Shown here piece by piece: positions 40,101 to 47,609 of a stretch of DNA of 64,000 nucleotides; position 1 is the stretch's first letter; each line of letters begins with the position of its first letter. Position numbers and translations under genes: made by a program. Source of the DNA: Treponema rectale (lineage in GTDB: Bacteria; Spirochaetota; Spirochaetia; Treponematales; Treponemataceae); the NCBI RefSeq assembly GCF_014202035.1, contig NZ_JACHFR010000002.1:620001-684000 (forward strand). Reading direction: 5' to 3'. The notes below the pieces were generated by a model that ran no database searches, was not told where the DNA came from, and saw only the letters and a list, made by a program, of their open reading frames with translations.

Positions 40101-43100
40101 ACTCCATGGACAGAAATTGTTGAATCAGGAAACGGTACAAGCTGGTTTGTTTACTTTGATGATGAACTGGATGCAGCGGATCATACTGATAAATTTGCCG
40201 TATACCTTACAGAAAAATATCTTGGAATTACCACAGCTGCAGCTATTGAAGCCCCATTAAATCCTTATGATGAAATTACTCCGGTATACTTCTGGGTAAA
40301 AGCAGTTGACGGATGTAAGAATCATACGGAAATGTGTCAGCTGGTAAACGTAGACCCTCAGGGAGAACGGCCGTCTGTAGAAGTATCATATCCGGTGGAT
40401 ATTGATTCAAAGGCTCCTACCTTAGGCGGTGCAATCCGCATGACAGGAACTGCAGTTGATAACAATGCAGCAAAATATGTCTGGGTTCAGATTGCAGAAG
40501 GAGTATCAGCAGACTTTACTCTTGCTGATCTTACAAAACTTTTCAATCTTAAAGATTCCGGCGGAAAGCGTATTTACACAATCGGTAACATGACAACGAA
40601 TACGGCTGTAAATTCTCTTGCAGGAATTACGGAACAGTCCGCTTCAAATTATGGAATCATGGTTGAAGTTAAGGGTACCGGCTGGAACCAGACAATAAAT
40701 ACCAATAAGGAATTCAATCCTTCTTCAGACGGTAAGGCAGAACTTACACTTATCTTTTATGCAACTGATGAAGAAATGCACAGAAGTATTCCTATTGTTC
40801 AGAATATTGAGATTGACGCAAAGAGTCCGTATGTTGATGCAAATACACTTTATCTTGTCCAGTATAATTCTTCTGGAACAGTAATTGCACGGCAGCCCTA
40901 TTCTGACGGAAAGAACGTTAAGGGAATCTGGTATCTTACAGGAACCTTCAAGGATGATGACTCAGGTATCTCAAAAGTTGTTTACAATGATGCAGAAAAA
41001 ATTTCTTCAGCCGGAGCTTCCTTTACTGACGGAAAAGATTCAAACATCTGGTTTAAGCCTGTAGCAGATTCTTATAATGGAAATGTAATTTACAATTATG
41101 AATTCAGTGTTCCGATGGGAAGTGAAGAAGCAGGAAAAGTCGGTTCATCTTCCGTAGAATTCTATGTTGAGGAAAATACAGATACAAGACTTTCTCTTCC
41201 ATTAACATATACGATTACCTTCGATAACAAAGCTCCTGTGTTTAATACCGAAGCTTCAAATACTTTTGTAAAGCTTGATGATAAGATTCAGAATCAGAGC
41301 GGCTTCTATACCTTTGGAGCAATTGCTTCTGAAGACAAGATTGAATCTTCCGGAGTTGAAGTTGAACAGTCTGGTGTAAAACATATTGCTTTCTACTTTA
41401 CAAGAGATCTTGGTTACAGCCTGGGAGATTTTGATGCAGAAACATATCCTCTTCATGTAAATGAATTGAATTCAAAGACAAACGATTTGTTTGATGTAAT
41501 GATTTATCATTCAAACAAAGACTCTGAGGATGCTGCTTCCGGCAATATGATTATTAATTACAAGGGAAGAAGTGACATTACTTATTCTGACGGTTTGTAC
41601 TGGAAGAAACTTTCAGGAACTGTTTCTGGAACTACTTTCTCTTATGCAGGCAGTGCAGATGCAAACCTTCATTCAAGAGGTCTGGTAAAGATTAACGGTA
41701 CGATTTACCTTATTTCTTCAGTATCAGGTACTGCAGTACAGATTTCCGAGGCACCGGGAGACGGTACGGTTGATGCTTACTTTGCCCTCTGTAATGTTAT
41801 TGATAACGGAAGTGAAAAGAACGGTACTGAATTAAACTATGACCATGGTTACGGTTATGGTTATTACAGAAGCCGTTCAACTGATGACGGAGACCTTATT
41901 ACAGAAACTTTCTCTAAACAGGGAACTGACTGGATTTTTGATGCATCTATAAACTCAAAGAATCTTCCTGACGGTCCTGTTACTCTTCATATGGTTGCAT
42001 TTGATGCAGCAGGCAACAGTTCAGAAACTCCGTTTACTTTAGACTGTACGGTTTCAAATAATGCACCTCGTCTTGCCGGTATGCTTATCGGTACTGATGA
42101 AAACGGAAACGGCACGGTTGATGAAAGTGAGTTTATTACAAATTATCATGTTGCTGATGTTTCAACTTACGATTTTGATTCAGCACAGAGTGAAGTTGTA
42201 TATCCGGCTCAGACTTCAGAAAAAGTAAAAGCTGCCCTTACCGTAAAGGGTGTTACGGAAATCAAGCCGGAAATTGTCGGCGGAAACGGAAAGATTTCTT
42301 ATGAATATTCTGTTTACAAATATAACGAGACTGAACGCAGGTGGCTTGAGGCAGAAAAATGCGGAACTGTAAGAGGTTCGGATATTGCTTCCGGTTCAAC
42401 TGATGAAATTGCTGAACTTGATGATACGATTCTTCTTCCTGTAAGTGCCTTTATCGGAACTGTGGACGAAACAGATTCTGAACTGATATCTGACGGTAAG
42501 AATAAGAAATTTGAATTCAGATTCGGGGATTCTACTCCTGGTAAAAATCAGAGTGATGCAATAAGCAATAATGCAAAACTTTCTGTAATCATGAATGTAA
42601 GCCTTCGTGAAAAGAACAGTGCTGAAAACTACATTCTTCCTCTTTACTGGAACTCTGCTTCGGATAACAGTATTTTTGGCGCAGACAAAAAGAACGGACA
42701 TATTGAGTATGCAAAAGACTGGATTCTTTCTTCCGGTTACAATGCATCAGAAAGAGAATTTGATGCAGATCCGAAAGTTTCCGGAAAGATTAAAATAGAA
42801 GGTATTGCCCGTGATGATACTCTTCTTCGCGAAATTAAAGTTAAGTTTGGAACAGGTATGGGATCAATGGGAAGTACGGATACTGCCATTGCTTCTTATG
42901 ATGCTGAAAACAGTTCGACCTGGATTTTAAGATCTTCTCTTGGTTCCGGTAATGTTATTCCTGATTCAGGCTGGGCATCAGATGTCGTTCATGCAACTTA
43001 TGCAGAACTTGTTTCTGTCGGAATAATTGATGAACTTCCTTCCGGTAAAAAAGCCGGTGATGAAGTTCCTTATACTTCGCAGGAATATGGACATGTAGTT

Positions 43101-45146
43101 CACTGGATTCTTTATGTTGATACAGAAAAGGTTTCCGGTACGGCTGCTCTTGATGTAACTGTAACAGCTTCGGCTACAGACCGCGGTACACCAAAGTGGA
43201 GTTCCGGTGAGTCAGAAGCTGTTTATACGGCAAATACTGTTTCTGTAACAGGTACCGGTTATTCCGGTGCAGTAACAAAAACCGGCAGCACTGTAACGGA
43301 AGGACCTCTTACCGGGCTGTACAGAATGGATGTTGTTCCGTATATAAGTGAAATTGTAACAAAAGTTCGTAATTCCAGCGGACTGAAGGCAAACAATATA
43401 CGTTCTGCTTCCGGTAAATACAGTGTGCTTGCAAATGTGCAGGCAAATACAATTACTGTAAACGGATTTAACTTTAATCCGACGGCTGCATGGATTGTAA
43501 AAGAAAGTAATCTTGGAGCAGCTTCCTTTACAACTCAGAATGCCTCAAGGCTCTCTTATGTAACAGGAACTTCTTCTTCATTTACCATCAGAAATCAGGG
43601 TATAACGAAGAGCGGTTATCTGGAAGTTTACAGTAACGGTATACGTACTCTTAATAATATTAATGGCAATGAGGCAAAGGGAAATCTTTCTTCAGAAAAA
43701 GATTATAAGAATATGCCTAATCGTGAACCGGATTATATTCAGACAAAGAACATTATTCTGACAGATGACAGATACTTCCGTTTCTTTGATATGAAGACTA
43801 CGGCAATTAAGAATGGATATTATCCTAATATGATTCTGGACGGGGATGATCCTGTGTTCGGATACATCGATCTTAACGGTGTTAATTCTGCATCTTCGTT
43901 TAACGGATATATTCAGAGCTGCTATCAGGCACAGCGTACTAAGTTCAGCGGAACGGATGCGTCCTTTACTGACATTGAATATCTTGAAGGTGCAATTACT
44001 TCTGATCAGATGGCAATGGTCCGTGACGAAGACGGAAAGTATATCCATGCAACGGTATATAATTATTCCGATGCAACTATGGATGTAATTTACAATGATT
44101 ATGCTGAGGATCACACATGGAGTGGCTATACTGACGGCTGGGCAGGCGGTACAGGTTATAGTGGTTATGGCGGAGTTTATTCCTATGATGGAAATAATAA
44201 TGCAATAGCTTTAGAAAGAACCAGTTTCGGTAATGGTACGCTTATAGGCCGCTATCAGAATATCCGTATGGTTGCAAAGGGAAATTCTTCTACCAGAGCC
44301 GGTGCAAGCATATACATGGCTTATTATGATGACAACACCACTAATAAAGATATTATTTTCCGCACTTTTAAGATCGGAACAAATAATGGCTGGACGAATA
44401 CCTTGAATACCGGAAACCGCGGAACGAGAGGCAGGTATTCTAATCTGGCTGACAGAAATACCAATGGAAGAATTACTGCCGGAAGCAGCGGTTCAAAGTA
44501 TCTTGATCTTGGCATAACATCAGATAATATTGCAGTAATCGTTTACTATGACGTAAATGATGCCCGTCTTAAACTCAGATATTCAAAAGAGGCAGTTGAC
44601 GGTAATACGGTCAGATATGCAGGGGGATGGAATGATGCTGCAGTTGAATTCCCTGAATATGTTGGAACGGATGTTTCCATGACAATAGACAGCAACGATG
44701 GAATTCATATTGCGGCCTTTGATGCCGGAGATTCTGATCTGGTTTACATGTATCTTCCGTCTTGTGGCAGCAATAGCCTTAAAACTGTCAGGGTAGACCA
44801 GTATGGTTCTGTCGGTAACTGGACCTGCATCCGTGTAAAGGATGATGTTCCGTACATTGCTTACTATAACAGTACGGAAGCCGGAAGCCGTGAACCGATC
44901 AAGCTTGCATATTTTGCAGCAGAGGATATTGATATTTCTGATGCTGACGAAAATGAGCTTCAGGGAATCAATGCTGAAGGTTATACAACCGGCGTATGGG
45001 AATACATGACTGTTCCTGCCGTTACACCTCCTCAGGGAAGTGACAGCAAATTCAGAGCGGTAAACCTTGATTTTGACAGCAAAGACCGTCCTGTTTTAGG
45101 TTACCTCGGTACGACCCTGGAATTCGGTAAGATGCTGGATGAATAA
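34125..45146 (+). CDS. Giant lipoprotein 3 of 3
   Basis: A 3673-residue lipoprotein, the longest of the three and the most divergent. AGGGG sits 6 nt before ATG 34125. The signal peptide ends at Cys29 (FPLVISC), followed by DIGLGASVDT. It shares block landmarks with the other two (DPQGERPSVEVSYP, DADPKVSGKI, LYRMDVVPYISEI near residue 3067), a TIG-like unit (TVNGFNFNPTAAWIV) and seven propeller-like repeats from about residue 3220, for example GIHIAAFDAGDSDLVYMYLPS. It ends FGKMLDE rather than VETAQKR. The signal-peptide codons contain T7 (34139-34145) and T8 (34172-34179) runs, where slippage would shift the frame. It is a separate transcription unit from the first two and has its own terminator. 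Confidence 0.8.
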   Translation: MEKSDFFMFKRKAVRCFFYGILFPLVISCDIGLGASVDTQTPKLDFESPSSSADVVYSGEIPVYGNISDDKGVTRVDVVVLNTGTNEVVGETLHAAIIDGTKWELTLQAGRSANSDSALVLPDGSYELSATAYDAAGHSYKRERTFKVDSTSPVFVVSKPGTLNIGSPDPYGRTVQITGKISDDNNVKTMKVRVFREDGTEIELAKNEFTGFDTADTAVNIAKYYENEDAAKAKGDEDIYENYKRIYGVKGDAAFDTEQKYYAVVSVIDAAGNESKMSYVESYLKEELSLLGESLEMYEIKNLLNGSYTGSLTEQKKEIVLDILNAEGDYALPNRYFANDTYRLAFSVDSRANPTYALDYSYLPGDSDSFTEILKDQALNIEVSAGLDKAYIKPDSLCVKIYEILPTGTINEDAEPVVTIESQNIYIGSSDNHITEDTPMTTSAKYRVKISEFSDVLLAGKSYAVKIDGYDQDNNEFIAADGKNYGFKIQTTASAPTVNFNIKNAEYRKASDFDGGANSNVVFTVKDETGSAMKFTVMQKIFDGIKEESEIAFEEGTYTFLKNGEELPASSGEHVIEIPLEIPADKLSLEKNYTIALRVSADKVDNATSRTYYFYADNAAPKIELSNSELVGWDGLSTLRITEETASITKDSSGTYSYKIQGSWSDEEGSGTKTVHYAVKAATMTEYSPWYELERQEAPQVKDSAYWTKSFPVVHGEGKDICIKYYAEDQVGNCSDIVEFTGVTFDFGKPEISLAENTSALSSYYKKDSVAKLSLTASDTNELNSVVTKIYTKQSSEDKNPVLIDVSDYDDHGITFESRVESTKETSVNISFSTDGKSTLSVPHDGIYMITVVASDIAGRESVVYQTETVIDGTVPVLDSDISVGSSLWNGNKFYNDTRLNISGQYNDDRLDTVYYYVKKSGVSETVPSDLSVRHTGETSSFESGVFKFNSVEFSENKVVGSLSTANVIYIQAKDKAGNLSQISEYKINVDTSAPDISGLYYQVGSSQIFEAGGTVYVNGTKPVTVYGLYSDEHSGVDGLELNVNGEEMWYSQEVLTDSSSVEAVEWKSYADITNKQLIRSWKAKFTPTEGASLHVEGKNLAGTSRSLTLFPLALDDAYPSINSFELYEKKQNSESAAYTDNETEKSRYFANPASKTFILRGTVTDNYGLDSVKLVITSESNKVERLQNFTTASGSYEFAGIDMSSWTKTASAVIAVTDKSGNVTEKNFEIIFDTSAPTGYHEVDSTFKDLYFRFGKADNDDINTGNSLWNASLDKDVGSKYAEGTYGNATQSELRGNISDGINGSGVKRIYYAVFDKPVETSGSSVEPVLSDGKYIIKDLDSLRDYVISNSTGFFAPSAEEKRRVFYSMREGEEPFEDSVKFTDSADDNGMLRYYKTVATNYRSIFSGFDGTVNYLVIAAVDNAGNAGIDYAIVDGEQKIYLTINRDPEPADITLDESSSGIKYVSVKQDGNGYSYKNGQKFILSGTASDNAAGVKSIAVRVGKTNLITETDSTYGNLTVTRNGLTAEWTVEIKAEAFKDSSGNEVIFGIVTDMAGDGNTNELPLTTVIADTKAPVVSLNSPEDADSSVQGIQVNRLISFAGTVSDDNTLPSAAVTRLEYSVKTNGWQEASASWTPVVPSENPGENDFQISGSYSFTVKNFNTADLTDGTTYMLRAVASDIAGNEGRSSCVEVQVSQDTDRPVVTLTNLKIDEDGITYLKSTTTLYGTVSDDDGSIKSFKYSLNRGTSWSDEIVLSGSSWSISGFTEGRNSLWFKVTDSAGTEFVSGSAAKPKICDSGTGSDKHYVTSQNAELAFNVVTERPTVNNIKYYVFDSEENSWSSEAASLGTLGGAYSKFKVSISAKSAQYVGGAKVVYGGTEYSFTCDDADYDDTEVHVWRSEEIALASSSSFLLVVYDQVPDPMLYEQTVNFSIDNVSPEVKISKTAATVGVSETMRGEVVNENEFKVYYAVSRTEADVPQDEKVIESGTVRSTPWTEIVESGNGTSWFVYFDDELDAADHTDKFAVYLTEKYLGITTAAAIEAPLNPYDEITPVYFWVKAVDGCKNHTEMCQLVNVDPQGERPSVEVSYPVDIDSKAPTLGGAIRMTGTAVDNNAAKYVWVQIAEGVSADFTLADLTKLFNLKDSGGKRIYTIGNMTTNTAVNSLAGITEQSASNYGIMVEVKGTGWNQTINTNKEFNPSSDGKAELTLIFYATDEEMHRSIPIVQNIEIDAKSPYVDANTLYLVQYNSSGTVIARQPYSDGKNVKGIWYLTGTFKDDDSGISKVVYNDAEKISSAGASFTDGKDSNIWFKPVADSYNGNVIYNYEFSVPMGSEEAGKVGSSSVEFYVEENTDTRLSLPLTYTITFDNKAPVFNTEASNTFVKLDDKIQNQSGFYTFGAIASEDKIESSGVEVEQSGVKHIAFYFTRDLGYSLGDFDAETYPLHVNELNSKTNDLFDVMIYHSNKDSEDAASGNMIINYKGRSDITYSDGLYWKKLSGTVSGTTFSYAGSADANLHSRGLVKINGTIYLISSVSGTAVQISEAPGDGTVDAYFALCNVIDNGSEKNGTELNYDHGYGYGYYRSRSTDDGDLITETFSKQGTDWIFDASINSKNLPDGPVTLHMVAFDAAGNSSETPFTLDCTVSNNAPRLAGMLIGTDENGNGTVDESEFITNYHVADVSTYDFDSAQSEVVYPAQTSEKVKAALTVKGVTEIKPEIVGGNGKISYEYSVYKYNETERRWLEAEKCGTVRGSDIASGSTDEIAELDDTILLPVSAFIGTVDETDSELISDGKNKKFEFRFGDSTPGKNQSDAISNNAKLSVIMNVSLREKNSAENYILPLYWNSASDNSIFGADKKNGHIEYAKDWILSSGYNASEREFDADPKVSGKIKIEGIARDDTLLREIKVKFGTGMGSMGSTDTAIASYDAENSSTWILRSSLGSGNVIPDSGWASDVVHATYAELVSVGIIDELPSGKKAGDEVPYTSQEYGHVVHWILYVDTEKVSGTAALDVTVTASATDRGTPKWSSGESEAVYTANTVSVTGTGYSGAVTKTGSTVTEGPLTGLYRMDVVPYISEIVTKVRNSSGLKANNIRSASGKYSVLANVQANTITVNGFNFNPTAAWIVKESNLGAASFTTQNASRLSYVTGTSSSFTIRNQGITKSGYLEVYSNGIRTLNNINGNEAKGNLSSEKDYKNMPNREPDYIQTKNIILTDDRYFRFFDMKTTAIKNGYYPNMILDGDDPVFGYIDLNGVNSASSFNGYIQSCYQAQRTKFSGTDASFTDIEYLEGAITSDQMAMVRDEDGKYIHATVYNYSDATMDVIYNDYAEDHTWSGYTDGWAGGTGYSGYGGVYSYDGNNNAIALERTSFGNGTLIGRYQNIRMVAKGNSSTRAGASIYMAYYDDNTTNKDIIFRTFKIGTNNGWTNTLNTGNRGTRGRYSNLADRNTNGRITAGSSGSKYLDLGITSDNIAVIVYYDVNDARLKLRYSKEAVDGNTVRYAGGWNDAAVEFPEYVGTDVSMTIDSNDGIHIAAFDAGDSDLVYMYLPSCGSNSLKTVRVDQYGSVGNWTCIRVKDDVPYIAYYNSTEAGSREPIKLAYFAAEDIDISDADENELQGINAEGYTTGVWEYMTVPAVTPPQGSDSKFRAVNLDFDSKDRPVLGYLGTTLEFGKMLDE

Positions 45147-45169
45147 AAAAACAGAATAAAATATACAGG

Positions 45170-45216
45170 CACGGAATTGAGTTACGTGAGTTACGGCTCT
45201 TTTCCGTGTTTTTTTT
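45170..45216 (+). terminator. Rho-independent terminator after giant lipoprotein 3
   Basis: CACGGAATTGAG (45170-45181) pairs with CTCTTTTCCGTG (45197-45208) apart from two central mismatches, followed by eight T. Confidence 0.8.
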
Positions 45217-45383
45217 ACAGCAGGGCTTTAAAGATTGTGTAAAAAATAAAATAAAAGGTGAGAAAGCGTAAAATTCGTGTTAAAATAAAGAATAAGAGGG
45301 AGAGAAGGAGCAGTTGAGGAATTAGAAATCAGTTACATTTTTTTGATATTAAATAAAAAATCTGATATCATTTTTAAAATTGC

Positions 45384-45412
45384 TTTACAAATGTTATTTG
45401 TGATGTTAATAT
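45384..45412 (+). promoter_or_regulatory. Promoter of the sugar ABC importer
   Basis: TTTACA (45384-45389), 17-bp spacer, TAATAT (45407-45412). The palindromic operator starts immediately downstream, over the expected transcription start. Between the upstream terminator and this promoter (45217-45383) I see nothing assignable. Confidence 0.7.
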
Positions 45413-45431
45413 TGTGAAAAGGTTTTCATAA
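45412..45431. promoter_or_regulatory. Palindromic operator, importer copy
   Basis: TGAAAAGGTTTTCA at 45415-45428, flanked by TG and TAA. It has 6-bp inverted arms around a GG centre, a LacI-family-like layout. Its position over the transcription start suits a repressor. The same 14-mer, on one strand or the other, occurs ahead of the GH2 gene and the GH43 operon. Confidence 0.6.
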
Positions 45432-45450
45432 ATTTAAACGAGGAATTGCT

Positions 45451-46461
45451 ATGGAAAAAGTAAAAACAGCAGCTTCTGAGGGAACGGTATCTGCCGGAAC
45501 CCCTGCTGAAGTGACGGTACTGGCTAAAAAGAAAAAGCTTGGCAAGACCGGTATTTTCTTTAGAGAATGCGGAAAGCATTACTCTCTTATTTTGATGTGT
45601 ATACCTGCAATTATATTCTTTATTGCATTCAGTTATGCACCTCTTCCGGGTATTTACGTTGCATTCGTTAAGTATAATTATGCCAGCGGAATTTTTGGAA
45701 GTGATTTTATAGGACTTGATAACTTTAAGTTCCTTTTTGAATCAGGTCAGATGTGGAAGCTTACCCGCAACACCATTCTTTATAACTTTGCTTTTCTTGT
45801 TCTTGATAATGTTGTTGCCATGTTCATGGCTATTCTTATTAATGAAATTACAAACAGAATTTTCAAGAAAATTACGCAGACAATAATGTTGCTGCCGTAT
45901 TTTATTTCTGCCGTACTTGTAGGTCTTCTTGTTTACAACGTATTGAACTATGACTACGGATTCCTTAACAGCGTTCTTAGGAGCCTTGGTCTTTCCAGAT
46001 GGGCTCCATATTCTAATCCGAAAGCATGGCCGCCGCTTATTATCCTTGTCCAGCTGTGGCAGTGTACCGGTTATAATACGATTGTTTACTTTGCTGCAAT
46101 CATGGGTATTGATTCAGAAACTATTGAAGCAGCACGTATTGACGGTGTAAACGCTTTCCAGCGTATCTGGTACATCGAGCTTCCTCTGCTTAAACCTACA
46201 CTTGTAATCCTCATGCTCTTTGCAATGGGAGGAATCGTTAAAGGTAACTTCGGATTGTTCTATAACATCATTGGTACAAACGCACTTCTTTATCCAACTA
46301 CTGATATTCTTGAAACTTACGTTTACCGTGCAACCATGCAGGACTTTAACTTCTCAACTGCATCGGCAATCGGTTTCTATCAGTCTGTAATCGGATTTGT
46401 TATCGTTATGATTTGTAATGCGGTAATCAAAAAGATTGAGCCTGAATATTCATTGTTCTAA
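45451..46461 (+). CDS. Sugar ABC transporter permease, LplB-like
   Basis: A 336-residue inner-membrane permease of the carbohydrate uptake family 1. After a ~40-residue charged cytoplasmic N-terminus there are about six membrane spans. The ATPase-contacting EAA loop reads EAARIDGVNAFQRIWYIELPLLKP. Phrases such as LPGIYVAFVKYNYASGIFGSDFIGLDNFKFLF are typical of LplB-type permeases, which import oligosaccharides. GAGGAA precedes the start. It is first in an operon with a second permease (19 bp gap) and a binding protein, and lies behind a promoter-operator pair. No ATP-binding subunit is encoded nearby; such systems commonly share an MsmX-type ATPase made elsewhere. Confidence 0.92.
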   Translation: MEKVKTAASEGTVSAGTPAEVTVLAKKKKLGKTGIFFRECGKHYSLILMCIPAIIFFIAFSYAPLPGIYVAFVKYNYASGIFGSDFIGLDNFKFLFESGQMWKLTRNTILYNFAFLVLDNVVAMFMAILINEITNRIFKKITQTIMLLPYFISAVLVGLLVYNVLNYDYGFLNSVLRSLGLSRWAPYSNPKAWPPLIILVQLWQCTGYNTIVYFAAIMGIDSETIEAARIDGVNAFQRIWYIELPLLKPTLVILMLFAMGGIVKGNFGLFYNIIGTNALLYPTTDILETYVYRATMQDFNFSTASAIGFYQSVIGFVIVMICNAVIKKIEPEYSLF

Positions 46462-46480
46462 TCAGTAAGGAGAATAAATA

Positions 46481-47368
46481 ATGTCACAGAAAACAACATC
46501 GGACTTTTTTGTAGAACGTTTCGCAATGATTGTAGTAATCATTTTCTCTTTACTGTGTGTACTTCCGTTTCTTCTGATTGTCGGAACTTCATTCAGTTCT
46601 GAGGATATTGTACGCGTAAAGGGCTTCTCTCTCTTTCCTCGTGGAGCAACTCTTGAAGCTTACAGAATGATTTTCAAAGGTGGAACAAACATTCTTGGTT
46701 CTTATGTAGTAACAATTTCAATGACACTCGTAGGAACTCTTGTAGGACTTGGAATTATTTCTATGACAGGTTATGCACTCAACCGTCATGACTTCCCTCT
46801 TAGAAACATAATTTCCTTCTTCATTTATTTTGCCAGCCTCTTCAGTGCAGGTCTTGCTCCTTACTATCTTCTTATGACACAGGGATATGGTCTTAAGGAC
46901 AATTACCTTGCAATTCTTCTTCCTTTAATGATGAGTCCGTGGCTTATTATTCTTATGAAGAACTTTGTAAAGTCTGTTCCGTATGAACTTACTGAAGCAG
47001 GAAAGATTGACGGTGCCGGAGACTTCTCTATTTTTATCCGTCTTATTCTTCCAATGCTTAAGCCTGCACTTGCAACAATCGGTCTGTTCCTTGCTCTTGG
47101 TTACTGGAATGAATGGTATCAGTCATCACTGTTCCTTTCAGAACGCGTAACATACAAACCATTGCAGTACATGCTGTATCAGATTATCAACCAGCTTTCT
47201 TATCTTAAGAATTCCGTAGCAGGAGCCTTCGTAACATTCGATAACTTCCCGGAAGAAACTCTTAAGATGGCAACCGCCTGTGTAGCAACCGGCCCTATCA
47301 TCTTAGTGTACCCGTTCGTACAGAAATACTTCATCAGCGGTATCACAGTAGGTGCTGTTAAGGGTTGA
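46481..47368 (+). CDS. Sugar ABC transporter permease, YtcP/LplC-like
   Basis: A 295-residue inner-membrane permease that pairs with the preceding protein. About six hydrophobic spans are visible; the EAA loop reads EAGKIDGAGDFSIFIRLILPMLKP. The C-terminus, QKYFISGITVGAVKG, is the standard ending of the YtcP/LplC family. AAGGAG precedes the start. Its stop codon lies inside the first hairpin of the downstream intergenic array. Confidence 0.92.
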   Translation: MSQKTTSDFFVERFAMIVVIIFSLLCVLPFLLIVGTSFSSEDIVRVKGFSLFPRGATLEAYRMIFKGGTNILGSYVVTISMTLVGTLVGLGIISMTGYALNRHDFPLRNIISFFIYFASLFSAGLAPYYLLMTQGYGLKDNYLAILLPLMMSPWLIILMKNFVKSVPYELTEAGKIDGAGDFSIFIRLILPMLKPALATIGLFLALGYWNEWYQSSLFLSERVTYKPLQYMLYQIINQLSYLKNSVAGAFVTFDNFPEETLKMATACVATGPIILVYPFVQKYFISGITVGAVKG

Positions 47369-47486
47369 TTGCGCAAGCAATCAAGCCGAAATAATAATGG
47401 CTGTTTCGCGAAGCAAAGACAGATTGCGTCTGCAATCTGGTCGGAATACTTCAGTCAGTTTCGCGAAGCGAGTAAGACTGAAGTAT
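47365..47486 (+). repeat. Array of stable hairpins between permease and binding-protein genes
   Basis: Three perfect stems occur in a row: TTGATTGC-GCAA-GCAATCAA (47365-47384, overlapping the permease stop codon), CAGATTGC-GTCT-GCAATCTG (47420-47439), and ATACTTCAGTC/GACTGAAGTAT (47446-47456 with 47476-47486). The 11-mer TTTCGCGAAGC occurs twice (47404-47414, 47459-47469). None has a terminal T run, so they are not simple terminators. Such arrays can act as RNA-stabilising or processing elements in transporter operons. A short open frame across here is not supported as a gene. Confidence 0.7.
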
Positions 47487-47548
47487 GCAGGAGCAGTAAC
47501 GCCGGCAGGGCAAATTGCGAAAACAAAGCCCTTCATTACTTAGTTTAG

Positions 47549-47562
47549 AAAAAAGGTTTTCA
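47549..47562. promoter_or_regulatory. Degenerate operator copy before the binding-protein gene
   Basis: AAAAAAGGTTTTCA matches the 14-bp operator at 12 positions, with one arm intact (GGTTTTCA). It lies 48 bp ahead of the binding-protein start and hints at an internal promoter. Confidence 0.35.
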
Positions 47563-47609
47563 TTACTGTTTAGTGTTTAGTTAAAAAATAAATAAATTGG
47601 AGGAACTAA

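Noticed and set aside
43692-44114. A 140-codon minus-strand open frame
   Set aside because: Antisense to the propeller-like repeats of giant lipoprotein 3, with no ribosome site or known motif.
47352-47543. Open frame after the second permease
   Set aside because: It runs through the hairpin array, starts inside the permease gene and has no recognisable protein features.
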